The position numbers were made by a program, and so were the translations under genes. The notes beneath the pieces were generated by a model. The model saw only the letters and a list, made by a program, of their open reading frames with translations, searched no databases and was not told the origin of the DNA. From assembly GCF_040183065.1 (NCBI RefSeq), contig NC_091120.1:173494488-173558487 (forward strand): a DNA stretch of 64,000 nt. The letters run 5' to 3'. The stretch is from Periplaneta americana (lineage: Eukaryota > Arthropoda > Insecta > Blattodea > Blattidae). Positions within the stretch are counted from its first letter, which is position 1, and each line of letters begins with the position of its first letter. Of the stretch, positions 1 through 12,200 are shown piece by piece.

Positions 1-128
1 CTGACAACAGTGCATTTACTGTGTAGTACTTACTATCTTTTTAGTAGGGCCAGACTATATTTTGTGAAACTGATAAACTTAAGGTAGGTATTCTTTGGTT
101 TATTTTATAGATATTGTCAAGTTACAAT

Positions 129-648
129 GAAGCTTTTGTCATCTAGTCTGCTGTAAAAAAATCTTAAAGTTAGAATTTATAAAACAGTTATATTACCGGT
201 TGTTCTATATGGTTGTGAAGCTTGGACTCTCACTCTGAGAGAGGAACAGAGATTAAGGGTGTTTGAGAATAAGGTTCTTAGGAAAATATTTGGGGCTAAG
301 AGGGATGAAGTTACAGGAGAATGGAGAAAGTTACACAACGCAGAGCTGCACGCATTGTATTCTTCACCTGACATAATTAGGAACATTAAATCCAGACACT
401 TGAGATAGGCAGGGCATGTAGCACATATGGGCGAATCCAGAAATGCTTATAGAATGTTAGTTGGGAGGCCGGCGGGAAAAAGACCTTTGGGAAGGCCGAG
501 ACGTAGATGGGAAGATAATATTAAAATGGATTTGAGGGAGGTGGGATATGATGGTAGAGACTGGATTAATCTTGATAGGGACCAATGGCGGGCTTATGTG
601 AGGGCAGCAATGAACCTCCGGGTTCCTTAAAAGCCAATAATTAAGTAA
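129..648 (+). mobile_element. 5'-truncated LINE, copy A (3' end of RT ORF)
   Basis: Non-LTR retrotransposon 3' end. It encodes the C-terminal part of a reverse transcriptase ORF: a stretch like ILPVVLYGCEAWTL, then [16 protein letters not shown], and the basic segment [20 protein letters not shown], ending in MNLRVP-stop. A 13-bp target-site duplication (GTCAAGTTACAAT) lies at 116-128 and 649-661, so both ends of the insertion are visible. The 3' end carries short TAAG-type repeats rather than poly(A). An in-frame stop near 404-408 breaks the ORF. The clade is uncertain (RTE- or Jockey-like). The same family recurs at 17244, 56594, 59410 and 63225. Confidence 0.85.
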
Positions 649-661
649 GTCAAGTTACAAT

Positions 662-3600
662 TGTTCCTATCATTATTTCCATATTTTTACAGATTTTTTC
701 CTTTATATTATTGAGTCAAGGAATAAATTATTGAGTCTTTAGAGTGTTGAGGAACAAGATTATTGAGCTCTTGATTCACTTTATTCAAGAAACATTTATG
801 CTGTATATACCGATACAGTATGGTATGTAAACTAAAATTGCAGTGCAGCACCAAGCACTTTTGTTTAATACAGTAGGAGGTTTATATGAAATTGTTATCT
901 GTGATATTAAAACTTGCATGACTTGTTGCTGCAGGAATTATGAACAATAAGTTAAAGAATGGCTAATTATAACTGACATGCCTGCCTTATCTAGAGTTCA
1001 GTTCCCAGGAGATTAAATTGGCAAGCCTTAATCTCTTATGTAAGGACAGAACAGTCTTTTCAAGCTTTCATTGATTCATTATGAAAATTAAAAAAAATTT
1101 ACATGTCACCTGAATATTTATAATTATATTACCTTACAGTCTGTATTTCACAAGGACTAATGCATCATTAGCATTAGTTAGATGATAGCTAGTTCTTTGT
1201 TTGCCATCTTATTAGGAAAATTAGTATAGCTCAGCAAATGCACTGTTAAACAATACATGAATCTGAATAAGTACCCGTACCAGTATCAGTAAGAGTTATA
1301 TAAATTAGATCAGTGTCATTGTTATATATTAATAATAATCAAGATAAATTATTAAATTATGATATAGTTTTAAAATGAAGAGCTAGAGGAGAACTAAAGA
1401 AAGTTCAAATGATAGGGATGCAGTGACAAAATTATTAAGAACCTATATGATATTGGTCATTCTCTGTCACATAATAAGTAAAAGCTGAGATAAAACTGTA
1501 TATGGTAAGATACCGGTACTCTAGTTGCAAGTGAGAAACGGCAGTGTAATGTTTTGAATAATAAACGTGATAATGAATGACAGAGATGATAAAGTCACTT
1601 TTTGAAGATTTTAGCTTACCTACAATAATGTTATAAGAACAATAGAAAACCTCTTTTTATGTATAAAATTAGGCGAATTGCTTTCGAATTTGGCAGACTT
1701 TTATATTATGTTCAGATATGTAAGAGTTTTGATGCAATTACAAGTAACTCACCCTTTGAGGATACTATGTACAGGTCTCAATAATTAATTTTTCAAGTTA
1801 AAAAATAATATAAATTTGAGAACTGAATACCAGTATGTAAGAATATAGTGCTGAAGTGAATTAGATTTAACTTATCCTTTTATTTAGGTACCGGTACGAG
1901 TATTGATGGAGTTGAATATTGTGTAATTATAGGATGGTGATAGTGATAACTGTTTTCTACTTGAAATGTTGAAGGGAACATTGTGCAGTGTGGTTATTAT
2001 TGAAAAGAAACTCCAAGAAAATTAAAGAATTTAATCTCAAATGTGATGTGGATTTTTTTTAAAGATAATAAAGCTCTCTATAATAGATGATTCAACAGGC
2101 ACATGATTAACAAAGAAAATCAGTAGCCTACTACCAGGGTTCTATATTGTACCGGTAGGTACAGTACTGATACATGTTCAAGATAAGTCACCTCCGAACT
2201 TTTTGCTGATAATGAAATAGTGCCTCATGAAAAAAAAGTCAGTTTACTATAGTAAACAAAAATTGTTTTCCTCCACATATGTAGATGCCACATCAAGTGC
2301 GATAATGATAATTAAGTAGTTTTATGATATGTTACATCTATTGTTATGATGTCAAATTTAATAAATAAATAAAATTATTACTGGTATGCAGTGTACAGAC
2401 ACAACTGCACAAGCTGCAACTATTTGTGAATTTTTTAATTACAAAAACTATAATAACAGTAGTTTTATTTTCTGCAAGTTGAATCATATTTGGGTCTACT
2501 ATTTAGGACTTCCTGTGTCATTCTCCTTCTTGAATGAAGACAGGATTGTGCAATACTGTTCCAAAGATACCTGCACAATTCATAGAGTAACATCTGTCAA
2601 CGAAAGTCGTGATTCTAGGAAACAAAAAATGCTCATACTATCAGTGTATTGATTACTAAATTTAGTTTGGGAATTGATTGGTTTCAGTTGTTATGAGAGA
2701 TCAGTACATCAGTGTCAAGCTTGGTACAGTTTAATGATATGAAGGGAATAAATTTCCATACTTAAGGAAGTGATTTGGTTCATGTAGAACTTGATCATCA
2801 TCAAATTAATTTTAGTAAATTTACTCAGTTGGGCAGGTATTATTTTAGAGGCATCTGATGTCATGATTATTGCACATTAAATTAATTAAAATTGTTTTTC
2901 ATTCTTCCAAATACCTGCCCTTTGTCATTCCTTGAACTAGTCAGGGTAGTCAACATAATATGAAATTTGGCCAAAGTGGAGATGTATTTGAAATAGGATT
3001 AATCGTAATATTAATCCTTCATCTACAGGTAAAATTATTTATTTATTTTTAAGATGAAAAAGGAAACCTATTTTATATACGACTCTATAAAATACAGAAT
3101 GAGGACAAGCATATTTATTATTGTCGATTGGCAACGGGACTCTATTTTTGAGAGGGACTACGATTTTTGCAGTGGATGGAAGATCCACGGATTTATGACA
3201 CTATGTAGCCATTTAAATAGTGATAATTTTGTTAACATACTTCGTTTTTTATGATAGAGAAGACTCCATGCACAAGGAAACGTAACTAAAAGGTAAAGAT
3301 AATTTGGGTATATATTGCAATTCGACGAGAGAAATTACTAGCTGCCAAGCAATTACACACCCGCCATTTGCAAGGAATTTTGTGTAGACGTCGATAGATT
3401 TAAAACGTTTATTCGACTTAAAACTGACTGTAAAACATTAATTTTTGGTGTCAGTTTTATTGCAAATATACTATAATATTATAATGAATAATTTAAGTGC
3501 ACGTCAATGATCATTACGCTTCACTTTTACGTGTTTCATACAATGGGTGCAAACGCTATTCAAGATTGGCTGGGTAAATATGTCACCTTCCATAATCCAT

Positions 3601-3824
3601 TGGAGAGTGAAGTAATTAATTTAAATACGGACCGTTTTGAATTACTATTATTCTGAATATATCAAAACTGGCAAGAATTGCAGTGAAATATGCATTTACT
3701 TGAATATAGACAATTGAAGTATGACACTTCCTCTTTGTCATTCAGGTCATTGATAGTAACCTAGTGTTCTGTGGTGGTTCACTTTGTAATGTGCTGTGAC
3801 ACTTATTAAAAATATTTGTTTCAG
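662..3824. other. AT-rich stretch, no gene recognised (5' flank or 5' intron of cramped)
   Basis: About 3.2 kb without a convincing ORF or a transposon with readable ends. A TATA-like CTATAAAATA lies near 3083 and a good donor-like AAAAG/GTAAAG near 3287-3296, so a non-coding first exon of cramped could lie near 3100-3292. This is only a guess. The stretch ends in a splice acceptor (TTTGTTTCAG, ending at 3824) two bases before the cramped start codon, so at least one upstream non-coding exon must exist. Confidence 0.5.
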
Positions 3825-3825
3825 T

Positions 3826-4054
3826 ATGGATTCTTCTTATCATGGCGAGAATACTAGTTTGGCATCTCACACCATGTTGTCATTATTTGGCAATATGCAT
3901 CATCAACCAGAACCTCTGGGCTCTGTCACACACAACCAGGAAGTTGATGGCTCAAGTACCAGTCTACAAATTCGGTCAAGTGCAAGAGTGTCCAAAAAGA
4001 TGCGACTTGACTCTATTGCCACACCGGTAGCGTCAGTTATTTCAGACAAGAAAG
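3826..4054 (+). CDS. crm: cramped coding exon 1
   Basis: Codes residues 1-76, starting MDSSYHGENTSLASH and ending in SVISDKK plus one base (phase 1). The start is the first ATG after the acceptor at 3824. The donor AAAG/GTGCTG was chosen because it joins in frame to the next exon as ...KK-E-SAKEDEK. The segment is Ser-rich and probably disordered, as in the N-terminus of the family. Confidence 0.85.
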
Positions 4055-7000
4055 GTGCTGTTTCAGTTTGTATTATATTTTAATACGGTACAGAAGATTT
4101 TTTGTTGACAGTTTGAGGTTATGTAAACGTAACAACCCACATTGTCTTTCCATTATGTTGACATTGTAATGGTTTATTTAAGACTCAAGGCATATTATGA
4201 ACAGTCTATAAAGTTTCTAAAAATTGACGTGTCATTTTGTAATCATCTTGATAAATTATAAAACATAGCTATTTGACAAGTGTTGAGTGGTGTCTTAGTT
4301 TTGAAACAAAATTAAATATATTAAACATAAAACTTCAGAATTTTAACAGAAAGTGAATTTTTGGCTTAAAATATAATCTGTTTAGTTTATTATACGTTGC
4401 TATTGAATATATTTCATGGATATATGTTAAACTTTCTCGTGTAGGCTATGTGGGCCAAATTTATTTAGAGATAAGACCTATCTCTATCTCTTATTTTACT
4501 TTGCATACTTACTCGTAAATTCTTGTTCTTCTTTTGCAGAATCAGCCAAGGAAGATGAGAAACCGGAGAAGTCTGAGAAACCTGAGAAACCTGAAAAACC
4601 TGAGAAACCAGAAAAACACGAGAAGGCCGACTCCAAACAAAATGATGCCAAATCAAAGAAACGAACGTTTGAGCTTTGGTCGCAAGAAGACAAGAATACA
4701 TTTTTTGAAGCTCTGAATGAGTATGGTAAAGATTTTGATTCAATCCTAAATCACATTGCAACCAAAGCGAAAAAGAAAGGACTTGGAGATCATTTCATTA
4801 AAACCAAGGACCAAGTGCGGCACTTCTACTACCGGACATGGCACAAGATTTCAAAACATCTAAAATTTACTGATGGTGAGATAATATTCATAATCATTTG
4901 AGGTTAGTTTGCACACTGTTATCCTTAGGTCTCTGCTTTATTTTGTATTCATTGTTGTGCAGATTTGAGAAATGCGACAAGAGAACTTTATGGACTTGTG
5001 AATTACGGAGAGATTCGCAAGAGAATTGGCTTCTGTTCCGAAAAGATAATGTGCATGAAGCTGAATGAGTTGGTGTACAAAGGAACAATCCAGATTCGAA
5101 TAAAGGGCAAGACACTGCGTATTAAAACGCCACTCTGTCGGGCATTGCGCAAGTTAAACCGGTTAGAAGGTAAGTAAGTTGTCAATTCAAGATGCAGGAA
5201 TAATCACACAATCAGGGGTGTAGGCCTATTGCAGAACTGGTAGGTAACAGAATGAACATATACCACCTAAAACTAATAATTCTAGATTGAAGGAAAGTGA
5301 TAAAGGAGGCATATTTTCAGGGGCAATTTCTCAGGGCATGCTATGCTTGCTGCGCAAGCCCAATATTTTCGTAGAATGTGTATTTCTCAAAATGGGATTA
5401 CGTACATTAAAATTTATTTTGATTTTTGGAATACTGTATAGGCGTAATACCATCCGCAGGTTGCACACTGCAAGTATCGCAATGCTTGCTCGTTTCTCGG
5501 AGCTACAGGAAAGACGTAGAAATAGCGAGAATATGATGCGCGCGCAAGTGCCTTCCTCCTTAGTCCATCCTAGGCGCACATGCTTCTGATGTATTGTTTG
5601 AAGCTCTGGTCCGAGAGCTACACCAACGACTATTTAACGTTACACAGAGCAGTATTGACAGCGGGAATGTGCTGTGATTTGCGAGTGCAATGTAATTGTT
5701 TGAGCGGAATGCATATGTTAGCTGCTGCATGTATTATTAATTCTTAAACATTAATTTGAAGTATTGCAATGAGTTCGGAATTGTGTGTTATTGAAACCCC
5801 ATTATTAAATCCATTTTCCTGAAGGACTATTCAAGAGAAGACAGACATTATAGAGAATATGTGCGCTCGTTCAGTGCAGCTCAATACAACAATGTGCATT
5901 GGTTGGCAGGGTCGAAAAAACTGAATAAACTGTTTTGTTGGCCGTGTTTGTTATATTATATCGAACTTCTACATCTGATAAGCGAATATGATCCATGACT
6001 CATAATGATTTCATAATTATAAAATAAATTATTTATGTGGGTGTGATTATTTTTATTAATTATGAATTATTATATCCTCCCATCTTCCCCTATGAATAAA
6101 AGAGCAAGCCTAACTTTCGTGACAAGCATTCGCCCCTGCATATTTTGTAGATCTATTCTTGTTTTGTTATTTAACTACGTAGCCTAATTTTAATGTGTGC
6201 ATGAAATGCTGTTCCTTTTTTTGTGGAGGAGGAACCTGAAGATTTGCATCACAGCCTGAGGCTTATTGTGCCTACCACTCCTGTTCTGTGAATAATATTT
6301 GTCGCCAAATATTCGCTCTATTGTACGAATACAACGTGCTGCACTGTGAACTTAACCTGGGCTATTCTAATGATGACAATGATATGTGAATAATGATGGT
6401 AAAATGAGTCCGAGGTCCTGCACCGAAAGTTACCCAACAATTCTGCTTCTATTGGTGGAGGAAAACCTCGAAAAAACCCCCAACCAGATAACTTTTTCCA
6501 ATCAGGATTTTTTGAACCTGGACCCGCTTGTTTCATGGTTAGACATGCTTTGGTCTCGTTTCTGTGTCTGTGTGGGGGAGGATTTCCTCGTGCGGAATCA
6601 GATATCTTCTCAGGAAAAGTGGTTGGCTGAATGCCGCCCGGTATTTCCATATTATGAGAGATATTATGGTTCCTTCAGTGTGGCAAGTGTATCCTGATGG
6701 GGTTATTATTTTCCAGCAGGGTAATTTGCTAGTAGACGTCGTTGCACATAGGCCAGTTTTACACTAATCCTAAACATCTTATTAAATATTGAACAAGTTC
6801 TGAATTATAACCTAAAATAAGACACTTTCCCTGACACTTATTCATAATAAGGTGAAACGAGCAATGCATCTTGTATTTTTGGTCCAGGTAAAATACTTTG
6901 TTTAACCGTGGTCTATATGCAACGACGTCTCCTAGCAAATTACCTCCAGCAGTATCAGTTGCCAATCCGTAATACTGGTGACAGACTACAGTACTAATCG

Positions 7001-7510
7001 CTATTAGCACTTATCGCGATCAGGCCCGATCGCGATTACCGAAAATGTGGTGACACACTACGTCCCATCTGGTCAACAGCTGAACTACCATAGAGGAAAG
7101 AATTTTCTCTATATACATACGTATATGTTTGTTTCCCTCCTGGACAACACCTAAAGTTCATACTTTCTTTTGATGTTTGTTCATTGTTTTTTTTCCCCTT
7201 TTTTGTTGTTGTTTCTTGCAGCTTGATATGGGAATTTATTTGTTAAAATTGTTATATGCTTTACAATGTAAACTGATACAATTTATACCATTACTATTTA
7301 TATTATTTTGAAAAGGGGTTTTATAACCTATAAAATTTATATCATGCCAAAAATTTATATTATTTTGTAATAAAACATTTTTAAAATCAACCTTAACCTC
7401 AATGATAGCATCGTAATGGAGACTGAAATTGAAAATCTGAAAAAGAAACCAGTTCCAGTTTGTAATACATTATTTATTGAAATGAAACATCTTTTAGCAG
7501 CCTTCTATTG

Positions 7511-7569
<59 letters not shown>

Positions 7570-9168
7570 TAATTCGTCTGTCATTTGTTAATATATTTCT
7601 TTTTACTTTTCTCACATCTGCATTAAATTTCTCCACTATGTCTAATAGTAGCCAAATTCATTTTCTAGCCATTCATTTTCGTTCCTATTTCGTATAATAC
7701 AATGGAAGGGGTAACAAAATTTCACAGCAGAAGCTATCACGACTTCCTAAATAATATAAATCAAGGTGATTCGAAACCAAAGATTACTAAAATGTTACTT
7801 TCGTCCACTGGGCCGTGCCTCAGTGCGATTATCTAGTTCTGAAAACAGGATTTAGCTCCTGATCGCGATCGGGATGGTGACACACTACAAACCCGATCGC
7901 GATTAGGTCGATAATCGCGATTAGTGACTGTAGTCTGTCACCAGTCTAAGGCTGGCTGACAACAACAAGGTGGAGGTGCTGGTTTGGCCTCTTTATAGGG
8001 TTGATCTCAGTCCCATTGAAACGTGTGGTCAGAGGCGAAACACATCATGGCCGAAAACTGGCCTGATCCACCCCCAGTGTCTAGTCTCCCTTGGGATGTC
8101 GTACTAGGTGCCTGGCATGAGATGGCCCAGGGCGAATGCTGTGGAGTTGGTTTGGGTCTGGGAAGATGAGAATGGTTGTAGAGAATGAGGGATATTGAAT
8201 GCAATATTGACTGGTAGTCCAATGTGATGCCCAGTCAAACAGTGCTTTTCAGGACTATCTAATCTTTCAGAACATCTTTTCAACAGGTTAACCAGTTGTA
8301 GAATAGTACACTCTTAGACAAAAAAAATGACCGGACTCCAGATTCTATGTCCGATTTGGAAGACTTCGGGTGCATTCGTCAGAGCATGATACACATGCGG
8401 ACGAATTTCTTCTGTCGTAAATGTTTCCAACACTCCACTGCCACCACTATTTGATGATTAGACTATTTAACATGCTTCTTAAAGAGTCATTGTCTCTCTC
8501 GCATAGCGTAGTTGGTAGCATTGTGGTCTTGTATCCGAAAGGTTTCCAGTTCGAATCTCAGTCTATACTTTGTTTTTTTCATTCTCATTTTTTACTTCTT
8601 GTATACTGATAATAACCAGTATTGTGAAATATTTAACAGAAAGTGAATATTTACAAAGGGCAAGTTAGATACATAATAGCAATCCTTTCCCTTGTATCTT
8701 GTATTTAAAGAGTCTAAACGGAATCTTCTCAGATAGAAATAAACAAAAATAAACCTTAAGTAAAAGAAATCCTTCTCGGATAGGAATAAACAAACATCAT
8801 CCTTTTCTTTGTATTAAACAAAATAAAGAAATACATCTCGGAGACCAATACACAAAAATGAAAATAGACAAAAAATTCAATACCGGGTATGTAATCCCTC
8901 TGCATCTATAACCGCCTGATCCTGCGGGGTACACGACCTTGAATCGCCTACACAAGAAGCTAGACTGTTACCATGGAGGTATTACAAAGCAGATATGTAA
9001 CGGCACTATTTACGAGTGTAGCCAATATCTGGAACACATTGGTTTTGTCTTTAACATTATTCATCTCGTTTTTGCAATACTATTAATATTATGATGATGA
9101 TTATGATGATTATTATTATTATTATTGTTTGTAATACTATGAATATTATTGTTATTATACTGGTTGTT

Positions 9169-9208
<40 letters not shown>

Positions 9209-12200
9209 AGCTATTACTACTACTAGTCGACCTGGTTGGAAAGTTGGTATAGCGCTGGCCTTCTATGCCCAAGGTTGCGGGTTCGATCCCGGGCCAGGTC
9301 GATGGCATTTAAGTGTGCTTAAATGCGACAGGCTCATGTCAGTAGATTTACTGGCATGTAAACTCCTGCAGGACAAAATTCTGGCACATCCGGCGACGCT
9401 GATATAACCTCTGCAGTTGCGAGCGTCGTTAAATAAAACATAACATTTTAACTACCACTACTAATACAAATTATAGTAACTGATCAATACTCCAAGAACT
9501 GAGACCTATTTTAATTCAAGGGTAATTAGGGAGAAGTCTCCGATATTACTGAATGTTTTGTTTAATTTTTTAACTAATCCAAACTCCTGTGCACGTTAAT
9601 AAATGTATAATTTGTTTCTAGCTAGAGAAAAAATAAAACGAAACAAATACATATACTTATACGAAGGCGGATATGAACCCGGGTTTTCTGCGTGTGAAGT
9701 CAGAGTTTTACCACGGAGCTATGATACACACAGTTCAAATCGTTGTTTGCCGGTATAAGAGTATGTTCTTGGATCTCACTGGTTTCGTCCTTACTACTCT
9801 GATTTTAGTCTTGTGTATCAGGCGCACAGCAAAACGGAACTTCGACAAATTTACGCTTCAAGAGTCCGGTCATTTTTTTTGTCTAAGAGTGTACATTATG
9901 CAACGAGCCTATAATGGTAGTAATTAAGACGCGAGTATGTTTGTTTATGAAACGAGCGCAAGTGAGTTTCATAATTTTCATACGAGCGTCTTAATTACCA
10001 TTATAGGCAAGTTTCATACGACTTTATGCTCGACCATATTTCTAACTTGAAATTATTCATAAGTATTCATGTTGTGGTTATCTAAGTGAAGGGCGGAACT
10101 GACCTTCTAAATTGTGAGATGTGCACAGACGCGAAAGTATTGATTTTTTCCGAGGGACAAATGTCATTGACCTTGATATAATCTAGAGAATAACATGGAC
10201 ATTAATATTGATATAACCTAGAAATTGATTTAGAATTGAAAAACGAGATGACAAATTGAATTTATTTGAATATTATTTACAATTAACGCTAATTATTATA
10301 GTAACAGAACATAACCTTCTGCGACAGTATTGGATTTCCAGCCTCCGTGACTTTTTGCTAATTGTCTTTCGATTGCATATCCGAGAATAATCGATACTTG
10401 CGGTTTTATAATGGTACAATGGTGATTTCTCATTGGCTGAACAACTGAACTATAATGAATAGGTGTACTTTAATGAGGTGCATTAAAGGGCTATTACCAG
10501 GTGTATAATTACTACATTTTGGCATGATCAAGCATAAAATATATATGTGGTATTTCGCACAAAAACATAAATTCGGTGTTATTTCACACTTAAAAACTAT
10601 AACTTTTACCTCCAGTGTACAGAACTGTACTAACATGCTGCTGTGCGATTGCTGTGCTCATCTAGCCTGACCTGTCTCCGACGTTACAAATGCACAACCT
10701 AGCATCTGCTGAACATGCATAAAATCTGTGTTGAGTAATGTTTTGATGAAGAATCAGATGCCATGTTTTCCATTGCTTTTGAATTCAATTTGTAGTCATG
10801 AGTTGTGATTTCTTTACATCCTGTAGATCAGTGGTTGCCAAACATCACGAAATTGTGACGTAATATAAATGCAACCCTCACACCACTATCACAGGGAGAG
10901 TGGTGGAGTGTGTATCTCCTCAGGTAATGCAGCGAATAACAGTGCAGAGACGGACTGTGACCAAAAACAATATGTTGTTGTTTTCTAATGCCAGGCGCTT
11001 GACAATAAAGTCATTTGACCTCTTGCACTGCAATATTTTTCAAAGATATTATCATGACCAGCCATTTAGTAACAGGTCTGTAAGTAGCAGTGCTGCCTAA
11101 TATTATTCTACTTATTAACTACACACACTTTTTTCCGTGTTAACTTTTATCCTCCTATTCATTATTTTTGTATTATTAATAAAATAAAATATATTTTCTT
11201 ATTTACCATAAAAAGAACGTGTACTTTATATCAGCAGATATTTGAAATTAGAAAAACGTACCAGGCTGGTCACGAAGTTGTAAATTACACTACATAGTTA
11301 AAAAAACGTCGAAGTATTTTACCCGATTAAGACATAAAAGCCGATACTTTTTATTGTTTGTTTGTTTATTAATGAAATATTCAAATTACACTACATACGT
11401 CGAAAAAAAAAGGTCGAAATATTTTACCCCGATTAAGACATAGAAACCGATACTTTTTATTGTTCGTTTATTAATAAAATAGCCTATTCAGTTTACAGGT
11501 AAGGGCGTGGTAGTCTTTATATCAAGAAGAATAATGACAACGTACATTGTTCTTTTATATTTCATTTAAAATTTTACAACAAGTTAAGTATCTCATATTT
11601 TTTCCATCTGCAAGGAAGAAATACTTTTGCTCCCATGCTCCTTAAAATTAAGTTTTTAGATATTATCTGTTTTCTGTTTTGGAAAAGACATCGAAACATA
11701 TTATCCTACACACCTGTAACATTACATGTGTACGTCCGCAGCTGATAAATGTCTTGTCTTATATCGAAGTGAAGGCATGGTAGTCTTTAGATCAAGAAGA
11801 ATAATGACAATGTACATTGTTCTTTTATACTTCATTTAAAATTTTACAACAAATTAAGTATCTCATATTTTTGCCATCTGCACAAAAGAAATACTTTTGC
11901 TCCCATGCTACTTAAAATTAAGTTTTTAGATATTATCTGTTTTGGAAAAGACATCGAAACATAATATTATCCTACACACTTGTAACATTACATGTGTACG
12001 TCCGCTGCTGATAAATGTCTTGTCTTATATCGAAGTGAAGGCTGTAACAGAGAGTGGGGGTATGATGCCATGGTTACGCTTGAGTGGAGGCAGGGGCATG
12101 TGTCGCGACACAGCTTTTGGCGATCACTGCTGTAGATAGTGGAATTTTGAAAAATTGAATATTAATTTAATAAAATGATACATAATGTACTGTCTGACCA

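Larger units (their letters stand above)
8309..9891. mobile_element. TA-target element (1,583 bp) with perfect 31-bp TIRs and tRNA-like sequence in both arms
   Basis: Starts CACTCTTAGACAAAAAAAAT and ends with its exact reverse complement; the perfect match runs 31 bp. A TA target duplication flanks it (8307-8308, 9892-9893), as in Tc1/mariner. Both arms hold tRNA-like segments: + strand near 8499-8568 (box-B-like GTTCGAATCTC) and - strand near 9663-9735. Its middle carries ATT microsatellites and a SINE. It splits the left end of the element at 9892-10548. No transposase ORF, so non-autonomous. 7946-8300, before it, shows nothing recognised. Confidence 0.85.

Noticed and set aside
2386-2652. 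88-codon + strand ORF upstream of cramped
   Set aside because: No homology signal, no start context or splice context that links it to a gene.
4496-4693. - strand ORF with FSGFSGFSG repeats
   Set aside because: Antisense reading of the PEK-repeat tract in cramped exon 2.
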